The translations under genes were made by a program, and so were the position numbers. Below, piece by piece: positions 33,537 through 42,134 of a stretch of DNA of 64,000 nucleotides. Origin of the DNA: Streptomyces sp. NBC_00353. Lineage in GTDB: Bacteria > Actinomycetota > Actinomycetes > Streptomycetales > Streptomycetaceae. The DNA lies in the NCBI RefSeq assembly GCF_036108815.1, contig NZ_CP107985.1, positions 1,178,001 through 1,242,000 of the forward strand, given 5' to 3'. Position 1 is the stretch's first letter, and each line of letters starts with the position of its first letter. A model generated the notes under the pieces. That model was not told the DNA's origin. It searched no databases and was given only the letters and a program-made list of their open reading frames with translations.

Positions 33537-34927
33537 GCCCCTCCCCCGGCTCGCGCCGCCGCCTCGGCCCGCTCGCCCTCCCGGCAGCACTCCTCCTGGC
33601 CGCCGGAGCCTCGCTCGTCACCCTGCCCGCCACGGCCAGTGCCGCGGCCACCGCCACCGGCGCGATCACAGGGCTGGGCGGCAAGTGCGTCGACGTGGCA
33701 GGCGCCTCCACCGCCAACGGAACAGCGGTCCAGCTCTACGACTGCAACGGAACCACAGCCCAGCAGTGGACCGTCGGCACCGACGGTACGATCCGCGCGC
33801 TCGGCAAGTGCCTCGACGCCAAGGACAACGGCACCGCCAACGGCACACAGCTACAGCTGTGGGACTGCAGCGGCGGAGCCAACCAGAAGTGGTCCGTCTC
33901 CGCGGCCCACGACATCGTGAACACCCAGGCCGACAAGTGCATGGACGCCACCGGCAACTCCTCCGCCAACGGCACCCGGCTCCAGATCTGGACCTGCGCC
34001 GGAACCGCCAACCAGAAGTGGACCGCACCTTCCGACGGCGGCACCCCCGCGCCCGGTGGAACGATGGCCGTGGCGCCCTATCTGTACAACGGCTGGGGCA
34101 GCCCGCCCAGCCCGACGACCGTCATGAACGCAACCGGCGTGAAGTGGTTCACCCTGGCGTTCGTGCTCAGCAACGGCTACTGCAACCCGCAGTGGGACGG
34201 CGGGCGGCCCCTGACGGGCGGCGTCGACCAGCAGACCATCAACACCGTGCGCGGCGCCGGCGGGGACGTCATCCCGTCCTTCGGCGGCTGGAGCGGGAAC
34301 AAGCTGGAGAGCTCCTGCTCCAGCGCGGGTGAGCTCGCCGCCGCGTATCAGAAGGTCATCAACGCGTACGGTCTCAAGGCGATCGACATCGACATCGAGG
34401 CGGACGCCTACAGCAACGCCACGGTCCAGCAACGCACGGTCGACGCACTGAAGACCATCAAGGCCAACAACCCGGGCATCAAGGTGTACGTCACCTTCGG
34501 TACCGGCCAGAGCGGCCCCGACACCAGTCTGATCAACAGGGCCGCCTCCGCGGGGCTGACCGTCGACAGCTGGACGATCATGCCGTTCGACTTCGGCGGC
34601 GCCGGACAGAACATGGGCACGCTCACCACACGTGCCGCCGAGGGCCTGAAGAACGCGGTCAAGAGCGCGTACGGATACAGCGACGACCAGACCTACCGGT
34701 CGATCGGCATCTCGTCGATGAACGGCATCACCGACGACAACGAGACGGTGACGGTCGACGACTTCCGCACCATCCTCGCCTACGCCCAGCAGCACCACCT
34801 GGCGCGGCTCACCTTCTGGTCGGTGAACCGTGACCGGCCCTGCACAGGCGGCGGAGCCGACACCTGTTCCGGCGTGAGCCAGCAGGCGTGGGACTACACG
34901 CGGGTGTTCGCCCAGTACACGGGATGA
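33533..34927 (+). CDS. Secreted GH18 chitinase with N-terminal ricin-type lectin domain
   Basis: A 464-aa exported enzyme. Signal peptide: GSRRRLGPLALPAALLLAAG with cleavage near TASA (residue ~38). The CBM13 lectin domain spans residues ~45-165; a short Gly/Pro linker follows. The GH18 domain (~175-464) has VIPSFGGWSG and the catalytic DxDxE in KAIDIDIEADAY (residues ~283-291), then WTIMPFDFGG. It would hydrolyse chitin or related GlcNAc polymers. ATG overlaps the upstream stop (ATGA), so it is co-translated with the GH16 enzyme. Probably both attack fungal cell wall, which combines these polymers. Confidence 0.9.
   Translation: MSPSPGSRRRLGPLALPAALLLAAGASLVTLPATASAAATATGAITGLGGKCVDVAGASTANGTAVQLYDCNGTTAQQWTVGTDGTIRALGKCLDAKDNGTANGTQLQLWDCSGGANQKWSVSAAHDIVNTQADKCMDATGNSSANGTRLQIWTCAGTANQKWTAPSDGGTPAPGGTMAVAPYLYNGWGSPPSPTTVMNATGVKWFTLAFVLSNGYCNPQWDGGRPLTGGVDQQTINTVRGAGGDVIPSFGGWSGNKLESSCSSAGELAAAYQKVINAYGLKAIDIDIEADAYSNATVQQRTVDALKTIKANNPGIKVYVTFGTGQSGPDTSLINRAASAGLTVDSWTIMPFDFGGAGQNMGTLTTRAAEGLKNAVKSAYGYSDDQTYRSIGISSMNGITDDNETVTVDDFRTILAYAQQHHLARLTFWSVNRDRPCTGGGADTCSGVSQQAWDYTRVFAQYTG
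33671..34023 (+). repeat. 353-bp direct repeat, copy 2 (ricin domain of GH18 gene)
   Basis: Second copy of the lectin-domain repeat at 33168-33520, now in the N-terminal part of the GH18 gene. Confidence 0.85.
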
Positions 34928-34935
34928 CGTGACGG

Positions 34936-34975
34936 GAAGCGCAGGGGGCTGCCGGCTGGTCGCCCGCTGCGCTTC
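34936..34975 (+). terminator. Hairpin terminator after the GH16-GH18 operon
   Basis: GAAGCGCAG and CTGCGCTTC form a perfect 9-bp stem starting 9 bases after the GH18 stop codon, with a 22-base loop. Confidence 0.6.
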
Positions 34976-35131
34976 GGAGGCGACGCGGACCGTCCGCCGG
35001 GCGCCGGTGTGAACCACCGGGCCGGCGGGCGGTTCCGCGACTCCCCGCAACGTGGCCCCAGCTGGTGGCCGCCCTGGCCGCCTCGCCGAATTCCCGTCGC
35101 CGCCGGGCCGGTCAGGGCCTACGCTCCCCGC

Positions 35132-35461
35132 ATGTCACACGCGAAGACCTCGTACGTCTGTCTGCCCTGCCGGGCCTCGTACAAGCAGCGCTGCACGGGA
35201 GACCACGACCGAATCTGCCCGCGCTGCACACAGCCGTTGATCCACGTCGGCTCGGCCTTCGCCACACCGCGGCGCCGGGACACGGATGGCTGGCGCACGC
35301 TCTCGGTCCTGTTGCATGCGGACATCCGCTTCCACAAGAGCTGCTGCGGCGGTCCCGGCTACCGTCCGCGCACCATGAGCGAGGTGCGCGAGCGGATGGC
35401 GTACGCGCGCACCACCGGGGAACCGTTCGCCCGAGCGCTGGTGCGTCGCAGCCTGCCCTAG
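35132..35461 (+). CDS. Zinc-ribbon-like hypothetical protein
   Basis: A 109-aa protein. It starts MSHAKTSYVCLPCRASYKQR and continues to RICPRCTQPLIHVGSAF; the two CxxC pairs (CLPC, CPRC) form a likely zinc ribbon. The second half reads FHKSCCGGPGYRPRTMSEVR, with a further CC pair. Proteins of this type are often called deoxyxylulose-5-phosphate synthase in databases, but it is far too short and has no thiamine site; I treat that name as wrong. The function is unknown. It stands between the chitinase terminator and the MarR gene. Confidence 0.72.
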   Translation: MSHAKTSYVCLPCRASYKQRCTGDHDRICPRCTQPLIHVGSAFATPRRRDTDGWRTLSVLLHADIRFHKSCCGGPGYRPRTMSEVRERMAYARTTGEPFARALVRRSLP

Positions 35462-35550
35462 CGTGCCCATACGATCGACGGGGCCGGCCACCGGATAGGC
35501 CGGTTGCCGGATAATCCACCACGGACCGAATCGCGATTACCCTGGGCGGC

Positions 35551-36036
35551 ATGACTGCCATGGCACCCGCCCGGACCGAACCGGACCTCTCCTTCCTGCT
35601 GGATCACACCAGCCACGTTCTGCGGACCCAGATGGCGGCAGCACTCGCCGAGATCGGGCTCACGGCGCGCATGCACTGCGTCCTGGTCCACGCCCTGGAG
35701 GAGGAGCGGACCCAGATCCAGCTCGCCGAGATCGGCGACATGGACAAGACCACGATGGTTGTGACGGTCGACGCCCTGGAGAAAGCCGGCCTCGCCGAGC
35801 GCCGCCCGTCCAGCAAGGACCGCCGCGCACGGATCATCGCGGTGACCAAGAAGGGTGCGCAGGTCGCCGAGGAGAGCCAGAAGATTGTCGACGGGGTGCA
35901 CGAGCGGGCGCTCGGCTCCCTCCCCCAGGACGAACGTGAGGTGCTACTGCAAGCGATGAAGCACCTGGTGGACGGCCATCTGGCCACTCCCGCCGAGAGC
36001 CCGCAGACGGTGCGTCGCGCTCGCCAGCGCGGGTAG
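35551..36036 (+). CDS. MarR-family transcriptional regulator
   Basis: A 161-aa winged-helix dimer. The DNA-binding part is residues ~50-105: IQLAEIGDMDKTTMVVTVDA (recognition helix) and LAERRPSSKDRRARIIAVTK (wing with the DxRA motif). The dimer helices are at both ends. It lies 89 bases upstream of a multidrug efflux gene in the same direction, a classic arrangement in which the regulator represses both and releases DNA on binding a toxic ligand. The gap between them holds TAGTCTGCAAC and CATCTGCTAAC, a candidate repeat site. Confidence 0.9.
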   Translation: MTAMAPARTEPDLSFLLDHTSHVLRTQMAAALAEIGLTARMHCVLVHALEEERTQIQLAEIGDMDKTTMVVTVDALEKAGLAERRPSSKDRRARIIAVTKKGAQVAEESQKIVDGVHERALGSLPQDEREVLLQAMKHLVDGHLATPAESPQTVRRARQRG

Positions 36037-36091
36037 CGGCCGGCAGATCGACCCGAAACAAATAGTCTGCAACAAAACCATCTGCTAACTT

Positions 36092-36120
36092 CTCTCCTGT
36101 CACCTCATCCGACAGGAGAG
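36092..36120 (+). promoter_or_regulatory. Hairpin that includes the MFS gene ribosome binding site
   Basis: CTCTCCTGTC pairs perfectly over 10 bases with GACAGGAGAG around a nine-base loop. The downstream arm is the AGGAG ribosome binding site five to ten bases before the ATG at 36126. Formed in the mRNA, it would hide the site. Confidence 0.7.
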
Positions 36121-36125
36121 ACCGC

Positions 36126-37613
36126 ATGCCCGCGCCTTCTGCTCGCCCCGCACCCGCCGCCTCGTCCACGACACCTGCCACCACAACCCGCTCCCGCCGG
36201 TTGGCCCTCGGGGTGATCGCCACGGGGATGCTCATGATCATCCTCGATGGCTCCATCGTCACCGTGGCCATGCCGGCCATCCAGAACGACCTGGGGTTCA
36301 CCCCGGCCGGACTGAGCTGGGTCGTCAACGCCTACCTGATCGCGTTCGGCAGCCTGCTGCTGCTCGCAGGACGGCTCGGCGACCTGCTCGGCCGCAAGCG
36401 CATGTTCCTGGCCGGCACCGCGGTGTTCACCGTCGCATCACTGCTGGCGGGCCTCGCCACCACGCCCGCGCTGCTCATCGCCGCCCGGTTCCTGCAGGGC
36501 ATCGGCGGCGCGATGGCGTCGGCCGTCGGCCTCGGCATCCTCGTGACACTCTTCACCGAGCCCAGGGAACGCGCCCGCGCAATAGCCGTGTTCAGCTTCA
36601 CCGGTGCGGCCGGTGCGTCGATCGGTCAAGTCCTCGGCGGGGTCCTCACCGACGCCCTCAGCTGGCACTGGATCTTCTTCATCAACCTGCCGATCGGGCT
36701 CGCGGCCCTCGTCGTCGCCGTGCCCGCGCTTCCCGCCGACCGCGGTCTCGGCCTCCGCGCCGGAGCCGATGTCATCGGGGCGCTCCTCGTCACCGCCGGG
36801 CTGATGCTGGCGATCTACACCGTCGTCAAGGTCGAGGAGTACGGCTGGACCTCGGCTCACACGCTCGGTCTGGGGGTGGCGGCCGCCGTCCTGCTCGGCG
36901 CGTTCATCGCCCGCCAGGCCGGCGCCGGAACCCCGCTGCTCCCTCTGCGGATCCTGCGGTCGCGCACAGTCGCTGGTGCCAACCTGGTCCAACTCCTCAT
37001 GGTCGCCGCACTGTTCTCGTTCCAGATTCTGGTCGCCCTCTATCTGCAGAAGGTCCTCGGTTACGGCTCCGCGCGGACCGGACTCGCCATGCTTCCGGCA
37101 GCGGCCGTCATCGGCGTGGTGTCCCTGGGCATCTCGGCCCGTCTCAATGCGCGCTTCGGCGAGCGACGCGTACTGCTGGCCGGACTCGTGCTGCTGGTCG
37201 GGGTGCTGGGGCTGCTGGCGCGCGTACCCGTCCATGCCCACTACATGACCGATCTGCTTCCGGTGATGCTGCTCGCGGCCGGCTTCGGTCTCGCGCTCCC
37301 GGCGTTGACCTCGCTCGGCATGTCCGACGCGAAGGCCGATGACGCCGGGCTCGCGTCCGGGCTGTTCAACACCACTCAGCAGATCGGCATGGCCGTGGGC
37401 ATCGCACTGCTGTCCACGCTGGCAGCCTCCCGGACCGACGAGCTGCTCGCGGACGGACAGAGCCGGGCTGCGGCGCTGACGGGCGGCTACCACCTGGCGT
37501 TCGTGATCGGCGCCGGCTTCCTCGTCGCCGCCTTCGTCGTCGCGTTCGCGGTACTGCGCCCGCAGCGGCCGAAGCCCGTCGCCGCCCCGGAGAAAAGCGC
37601 CGCGACTGTCTGA
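36126..37613 (+). CDS. MFS drug efflux transporter (DHA2, EmrB/QacA type)
   Basis: A 495-aa inner membrane proton antiporter with about 14 predicted membrane helices. The DHA2 signature is MIILDGSIVTVAMPAIQNDL (helix 1, with the membrane Asp), followed by AGRLGDLLGRKRMFL (motif A). SFTGAAGASIGQVLGGVLTD (motif C) marks antiporters, and WHWIFFINLPIGL is typical. The C-terminus is a short charged tail. It should expel hydrophobic toxic compounds. It follows the MarR gene and precedes a PPOX flavoprotein gene, all on one strand, so the three probably act together in drug or redox stress. Confidence 0.9.
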   Translation: MPAPSARPAPAASSTTPATTTRSRRLALGVIATGMLMIILDGSIVTVAMPAIQNDLGFTPAGLSWVVNAYLIAFGSLLLLAGRLGDLLGRKRMFLAGTAVFTVASLLAGLATTPALLIAARFLQGIGGAMASAVGLGILVTLFTEPRERARAIAVFSFTGAAGASIGQVLGGVLTDALSWHWIFFINLPIGLAALVVAVPALPADRGLGLRAGADVIGALLVTAGLMLAIYTVVKVEEYGWTSAHTLGLGVAAAVLLGAFIARQAGAGTPLLPLRILRSRTVAGANLVQLLMVAALFSFQILVALYLQKVLGYGSARTGLAMLPAAAVIGVVSLGISARLNARFGERRVLLAGLVLLVGVLGLLARVPVHAHYMTDLLPVMLLAAGFGLALPALTSLGMSDAKADDAGLASGLFNTTQQIGMAVGIALLSTLAASRTDELLADGQSRAAALTGGYHLAFVIGAGFLVAAFVVAFAVLRPQRPKPVAAPEKSAATV

Positions 37614-37678
37614 TCTCCCCCTCCCACTCCCCCTCCAATTCCTTTCCTTCACAACCAGTGCCGACGAAAGGTCGCCTC

Positions 37679-38236
37679 ATGAACGCGAACACGGAAGAGA
37701 CAGCGAACGACGAGCAGCAACCGGGCGCCGGACCCGCACCCCGCGTGCTCACCGATGACGAGCTGTCACGGCTTCTGTGCGATCAGCAGTTCGGAGTGCT
37801 CTCCTTCGTCAGGCGCAGCGGCCACCCGCATCTGTCCACGGTGCTGTACGACTGGCATCCCGAGCAGCGCGTGGTACGCATCTCCGCCACAGCCGACCGT
37901 CTGAAGGTGCGCCGGCTGCGAAATGCACCGCGGGCCGCCCTGCATGTGCAAGGGCCGGACGTCTTCTCGTTCGCCGTCGCCGAGGGAGATGCGGAGGTCT
38001 CGGAGAAGACCACCGTTCCCGGTGACGCGACCGGCCGTGAACTGCTCGCCATGACACCGAGGTTCGAGGACGTGGCGGAAGAGGCCGCGTTCCTGGAACA
38101 GGTCGTGGCAGACCGACGCGTGGTGATCCGCCTTCGGGTCTCCCGTCTCTACGGAACGGCCCTGGACATCCCGCAGCGCAGTCCAGAACCACGTTGTCAG
38201 ACCCATGAGGGATGCTTGATGGTCCGACACCTCTGA
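37679..38236 (+). CDS. PPOX-class F420-dependent oxidoreductase
   Basis: A 185-aa split-barrel protein that probably uses F420 or FMN. The first ~30 residues are acidic and flexible. The core has DELSRLLCDQQFGVLSFVRR, HPHLSTVLYDWHPEQRVVRI and SATADRLKVRRLRNAPRAAL (binding of the cofactor phosphate by the K/R cluster), then HVQGPDVFSFAVAEGDAEV. ATG 37679 follows GAAAGG. It is 65 bases after the efflux gene in the same direction. Such enzymes reduce drugs or quinones, which would fit the MarR-MFS neighbours. Confidence 0.86.
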   Translation: MNANTEETANDEQQPGAGPAPRVLTDDELSRLLCDQQFGVLSFVRRSGHPHLSTVLYDWHPEQRVVRISATADRLKVRRLRNAPRAALHVQGPDVFSFAVAEGDAEVSEKTTVPGDATGRELLAMTPRFEDVAEEAAFLEQVVADRRVVIRLRVSRLYGTALDIPQRSPEPRCQTHEGCLMVRHL

Positions 38237-38251
38237 CCAGGAGATGCTGAA

Positions 38252-38479
38252 ATGCACGACGACGAGCTCGCCGCGGCCCAGGCGTACGTCCGGTTACTGG
38301 AAGCGACTCGGGCGGCTCTCGCGGACCAGGACCAGGCGCCGCTGTACCTGTCGCTGCTCGCCTCCCCGATGGCCGAGGCCGACAGTGCGTTGCGGCGTGC
38401 GGGGCTCTGCGGCAACGAGGCGAGATTCTTCGATCTCGTACGGTCCCTTCAGCCGAGCATGTCCGGCAGCGGTCACTGA
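38252..38479 (+). CDS. Small hypothetical protein (75 aa)
   Basis: MHDDELAAAQAYVRLLEATR followed by ALADQDQAPLYLSLLASPMA and a second helix pair. It is all-helical, acidic and without a known domain. GGAG lies eight bases before the ATG. It follows the PPOX gene by 15 bases, so it is probably the last gene of that transcript. Confidence 0.65.
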   Translation: MHDDELAAAQAYVRLLEATRAALADQDQAPLYLSLLASPMAEADSALRRAGLCGNEARFFDLVRSLQPSMSGSGH

Positions 38480-38591
38480 CCACCACGACCGGCGGCCAGG
38501 CTGACAGGCATGCGGGGACAGTGCCGCGGAAATCGGTCCGTCATTCGATGCCAACGCCCGCACGGTGCGCGCGATGGACGGAGGTCTGACG

Positions 38592-39005
38592 ATGGTCCGC
38601 AGCAGCAGGAAGCCACGGCGTCTCGTCGTGGGTGACGAGACGTTTCTCTGGTCGGTCGGTCATCACCACCACACCGACCGGGGTCGGTACCAGGCCTGCC
38701 GCGTAGTACTCACCATCCGCCGCTCGGGTGCGCGCGGGCGGCTCCTGGTCGTCTTCCGGGCGGGCCCCGACCGGCTGGTCCCCGACGGCTTTCTGCCGTC
38801 CGGGGCTGTCGGCACCTCAGCAGGCAGCTGGTTGAACCTGCACGAGCCGGGCACCGTCAGAGCTCTGCTCGACGAGGCAGTGTCCCGCGGGTGGCACCCG
38901 GACAATCCACCGACCGAGCGACTGGACGGCTGGGGTCTCTTCGCCCGGGCCGTACAGGCGCGGAAGAGAAACTCGGCGAGTTCTGCGCCCGGCGGCCGCT
39001 GCTGA
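38592..39005 (+). CDS. Conserved hypothetical protein
   Basis: A 137-aa protein. The N-terminal basic lead (RSSRKPRRLVVGDETFLWSV) is followed by GHHHH and a beta-rich core (CRVVLTIRRSGARGRLLVVF), then WLNLHEPGTVRALLDEAVSR and DNPPTERLDGWGLFARAV. The type recurs in Streptomyces with no known role. The natural His run may bind metal. ATG 38592 has GGAGG seven bases upstream. The last residues after ARAVQARKR may be altered, since transposase debris begins at once. Confidence 0.7.
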   Translation: MVRSSRKPRRLVVGDETFLWSVGHHHHTDRGRYQACRVVLTIRRSGARGRLLVVFRAGPDRLVPDGFLPSGAVGTSAGSWLNLHEPGTVRALLDEAVSRGWHPDNPPTERLDGWGLFARAVQARKRNSASSAPGGRC

Positions 39006-39053
39006 AGCGCGAGGTGCCGCCGGAGCATGTGGCCAGCGGTGGTCGCACCGACC

Positions 39054-39370
39054 CGAGGAGACCGGCTGCGTCGAACGCTGGCCGAAGTGCCGCTGCCGCG
39101 GGCCGCTGACGGCCGGCTGGTCCGGGCCATCGACGTCACCGGCTGGCTGCGGGCACACGCCCACACCTCACTCCAGCGGATCCTGTGCCACACCTACGGG
39201 CGAGGGAAGCATAAGCACGTCCCTGTCCCCGGCCGGCCGTACTCGATCGCCTGCGCGCTCGGGCCCGGCCGCAGCTCGTGGCCCGCACCGCTGGACGCAC
39301 TGCGTCTGACGTCCGGGGATGACGCCGCCACCGCCACCGCCACCGACACACGCCTCTACGACACCGCCAC
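39054..39370 (+). pseudogene. IS701-like transposase fragment
   Basis: TRGDRLRRTLAEVPLPRAAD, then RLVRAIDVTGWLRAHAHTS, then RILCHTYGRGKHKHVPVPGR and PYSIACALGPGRSSWPAPLD, then ALRLTSGDDAATATAT. These match the N-terminal part of the NF041680/IS701-like transposases; the D of AIDVT fits the first catalytic Asp. The homology stops near 39370, and the rest of the transposase is absent. Confidence 0.62.
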
Positions 39371-39463
39371 CGCCCGTCCCTGGGACCGCCTGATGACGGT
39401 TCCACGAGTCGGGCCTACGGTGCGATCGACACTGACCGGCATTCCGTCCGATTGGATGTGAAC

Positions 39464-39899
39464 GCGGACGTGAGGAGAATGAAGAGGCTGCTGCGGTTAC
39501 GGAGTCCCGGTTGCGACCGTTGTCTGCGTATGGAATTTTGGCATATTTGCGCTGTGATAGCCGGAGTACCCTCAGACAGCAAAAGGTCAGCTGACGCTCC
39601 GTCGCCTACTGGCTCGGAACGAGGCATCCAGGCATCTGGTTTGTCGGGTTGCCGATCTCGGTGGTCCACTCGATGATGGTGCCTGTCGCGGGCCGTCCTG
39701 TGAGCACCTCTTCTTTGTGGCGTACGTGTGTGGCTATCGATGTCACGCCTTAGCCATGGGGAGCTTTCCGGTGCCCTTGGGCGGGACACAGGTCTTTCGG
39801 TGGCAGAGGTCTTCCAATGCTGCGAAGAACTGCTGCTCTGCATTCTTGAGCCCTGAATGACAGCTCTGGCGCACTGGCGCAGGGGCGAAGGAGGACTCC
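39464..39899. other. Region upstream of secY without recognised gene
   Basis: About 435 bases. Short frames exist on both strands but none has a family match. It is where rplO would be in the usual ribosomal-protein operon; no such gene is here. Confidence 0.4.
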
Positions 39900-41207
39900 T
39901 TGCTCAGCGCGTTCGTCCAGGTGTTCAGAACCCCTGACCTGCGTAAGAAGTTGTTCTTTACGCTCGGCATCATCGTGCTGTACCGCCTGGGGTCGCATGT
40001 TCCGATCCCGGGGGTGAGCTATGAGAATGTCCAGACATGTTTGGATGCGGCATCTGACAGTGGCGGCCTGCTGGGTCTGGTGAATCTTTTCAGTGGTGGG
40101 GCTCTGCTGCAGATCACGGTGTTCGCGCTGGGCATCCTGCCGTACATCACGGCGAGCATCATTCTTCAGCTGCTGACGGTGGTCATCCCGAGGCTGGAGG
40201 CGCTGAAGAAGGAGGGCGCGTCCGGACAGGGGAAGATCACCCAGTACACCCGCTATCTGACGGTGGCCCTTGCTGTCCTGCAGGGCACAGGCCTGGTGGC
40301 GACCGCCCGCAGTGGCGCGTTGTTCCCCAACTGCCAAGCCGCCGCGGGCATTGTGCCGGATGATTCCATCTTCACGACGGTGGTGATGGTGCTCACGATC
40401 ACCGCGGGGACAGCCTGCGTGATGTGGCTCGGCGAGCTGATCACCGAACGCGGCATTGGCAACGGAATGTCAATGCTTATCTTCATCTCCATTGCCTCCA
40501 CATTCCCGGGCGCCTTGTGGGCCGTGAAGCAGGAGGGCAAGATCGCCGATGGGTGGCTCAGCTTCGGCTGTGTCATTCTCGTCGGGTTCGCCATGGTGGC
40601 CCTGGTCGTCTTCGTGGAACAGGCACAGCGCCGTATCCCGGTGCAGTACGCGAAGCGGATGATCGGCCGTAAGTCGTACGGCGGAACGGCGACCTACATC
40701 CCACTGAAGGTCAACCAGGCCGGTGTGGTCCCAGTCATCTTTGCTTCATCGCTCCTCTACCTTCCTGCGCTGATCGCACAGTTCTCCCACTCGAACGCGG
40801 GATGGGCAACGTGGATCACACGCAACTTTGTCCGAGGCGACCACCCCTTCTACGTGGCCACGTACTTCCTGCTGATCGTGTTCTTCGCGTTCTTCTATGT
40901 GTCGATCACGTTCAATCCGGAGGAAGTGGCGGGGAACATCAAACAGGCCGGCGGGTTCATCCCGGGGATTCGGGCCGGCCGGCCCACGGCCGAGTACCTG
41001 GGCTACGTCCTCAACAGACTTACCTGGCCGGGATCGCTGTATTTGGGGTTGATCGCGCTGGTGCCGACGGTGGCGTTCGCGAGCTTCGGCGGCGCCAACC
41101 AGCTCACCGGTACGAGCATCCTGATCATCGTGAGCGTCGGGATGGAGACGGTCAAGCAGATCAACAGCCAGATCGAGCAGCAGAGCTACGAAGGCTTCCT
41201 CCGATGA
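39900..41207 (+). CDS. secY: Preprotein translocase subunit SecY, orphan copy
   Basis: A 435-aa, ten-helix channel protein of the Sec translocon, complete from FRTPDLRKKLFFTLGIIVLY to the conserved end SYEGFLR. The plug and helix-2 region FSGGALLQITVFALGILPYI, the RIPVQYAKRMIGRKSYGG cytoplasmic loop (SecA and ribosome contact) and AGGFIPGIRAGRPTAEYLGY are all intact. TTG 39900 follows AAGGAGG. Normal actinobacterial secY lies between rplO and adk; here the neighbours are transposase scars, a SUKH protein and an epimerase. No secE, secG or secA is seen. It is a second-copy candidate, not provably functional. Confidence 0.9.
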   Translation: MLSAFVQVFRTPDLRKKLFFTLGIIVLYRLGSHVPIPGVSYENVQTCLDAASDSGGLLGLVNLFSGGALLQITVFALGILPYITASIILQLLTVVIPRLEALKKEGASGQGKITQYTRYLTVALAVLQGTGLVATARSGALFPNCQAAAGIVPDDSIFTTVVMVLTITAGTACVMWLGELITERGIGNGMSMLIFISIASTFPGALWAVKQEGKIADGWLSFGCVILVGFAMVALVVFVEQAQRRIPVQYAKRMIGRKSYGGTATYIPLKVNQAGVVPVIFASSLLYLPALIAQFSHSNAGWATWITRNFVRGDHPFYVATYFLLIVFFAFFYVSITFNPEEVAGNIKQAGGFIPGIRAGRPTAEYLGYVLNRLTWPGSLYLGLIALVPTVAFASFGGANQLTGTSILIIVSVGMETVKQINSQIEQQSYEGFLR

Positions 41208-41249
41208 TGCCTCCGTGATGCTGCGATGCGGCATCCATCCCTGCAGCCT

Positions 41250-41430
41250 GAGAGCTGTCCTGTAAATGATCTCCGAGTCGCCTCGAGCATGCTCGGTCTT
41301 CGTATGGCCGCTCGCTCGCCTTTCGGCGAGGGCGAGGTGGTGCATCCGGGCGATGCCGAGCATGGCGTGGTGGAAGCGCTCGCCTGTCAGGCGGCAGTCG
41401 CGGAGGATCTTCCACGTCTATATCCGTGCG
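41250..41430 (-). pseudogene. IS5-family transposase, C-terminal remnant and end
   Basis: Leftward reading TWKILRDCRLTGERFHHAML (with one in-frame stop just before TWK), then GIARMHHLALAERRASGHTK, is the tail of IS5-family transposases. At 41256-41275 GCTGTCCTGTAAATGATCTC looks like the terminal repeat of the element. Only the last ~60 codons survive. Confidence 0.5.
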
Positions 41431-41618
41431 GGTCTCCTGCGGCATCCGCCACCCCAGATACACAAATCCCGCGTCGGATTCGGTTGAGCCATCAGCGCCA
41501 CGTGCGGCGCATCGAATAGCCCCGGACGTAGGCCCCGGCGGCCGCCACATTTCGGCCGTCAGCCCGTTCTGCCGCACAAGCCTGCCCCGGCCGTCACCTA
41601 GCGGGCAGGACTGCCGGG

Positions 41619-42134
41619 TCAGTCCTGCCCGGCGACCCTTCGACCGATCTGTTCAAGGAACTCTCGGATGCTGGCTGCGGCGACCTCGAAATCGTCGAAC
41701 CAGGATGCCGTTGTCGACCTCCACACGCGCCCGCTCCCCGTCACCGCAAACAGGTGACCACCGCCATCACTGGCGAACACGAGAGCAGGCGACTCGTCGC
41801 CGATGCGGACAGATCCGTACTCCTGGAAGTGTTCTGCGACCGTCGAGGCTGAGTGGATGAAGTATCCGTTGTCCACGTCTGGCAAGGAGACCTCACAGGT
41901 CACCCAGTAAAGGGTGGTCAGGTCCGAGGGGATCGGTGTCAGGTCCACCAGCGCATCCGTCGACTCGTGACTCCCATCCGTTGCGAGAGTGACGGCGTTC
42001 TCACCATGAGGGAACCCGTATGTCTCCAGGAACGACGACATCAGAACCCTGAGAGCTGAAGAAGTCTGCTCGCACCAGCCACGCACCCAGTCCGAGTCGA
42101 GCCGCTCACCGGACACGCTCATCCCCTTCGGCAC
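41619..42134 (-). CDS. SMI1/KNR4 (SUKH)-like immunity protein
   Basis: A protein of 165-171 aa. LTTLYWVTCEVSLPDVDNGY is followed by FIHSASTVAEHFQEYGSVRI and SPALVFASDGGGHLFAVTGS, the SUKH pattern in which DGGG is the conserved loop; the C-terminal helix FEVAAASIREFLEQIG closes the fold. SUKH proteins usually neutralise polymorphic toxins of their own strain. No toxin gene is visible here, so it would be an orphan. GTG 42134, ATG 42122 or GTG 42116 could be the start; AAGGGG lies 6 bases before the last one. Confidence 0.68.
   Translation of the reverse strand: MPKGMSVSGERLDSDWVRGWCEQTSSALRVLMSSFLETYGFPHGENAVTLATDGSHESTDALVDLTPIPSDLTTLYWVTCEVSLPDVDNGYFIHSASTVAEHFQEYGSVRIGDESPALVFASDGGGHLFAVTGSGRVWRSTTASWFDDFEVAAASIREFLEQIGRRVAGQD

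Noticed and set aside
32199..33590. A 463-codon leftward frame with repeated VGGGVAGG-like stretches
   Set aside because: It is the antisense of the GH16 gene and its lectin repeats; the apparent repeats come from the real ones.
35132..35461. Deoxyxylulose-5-phosphate synthase name for the 109-aa zinc-ribbon protein
   Set aside because: The true enzyme is about 640 aa with a thiamine diphosphate site; nothing of it is present.
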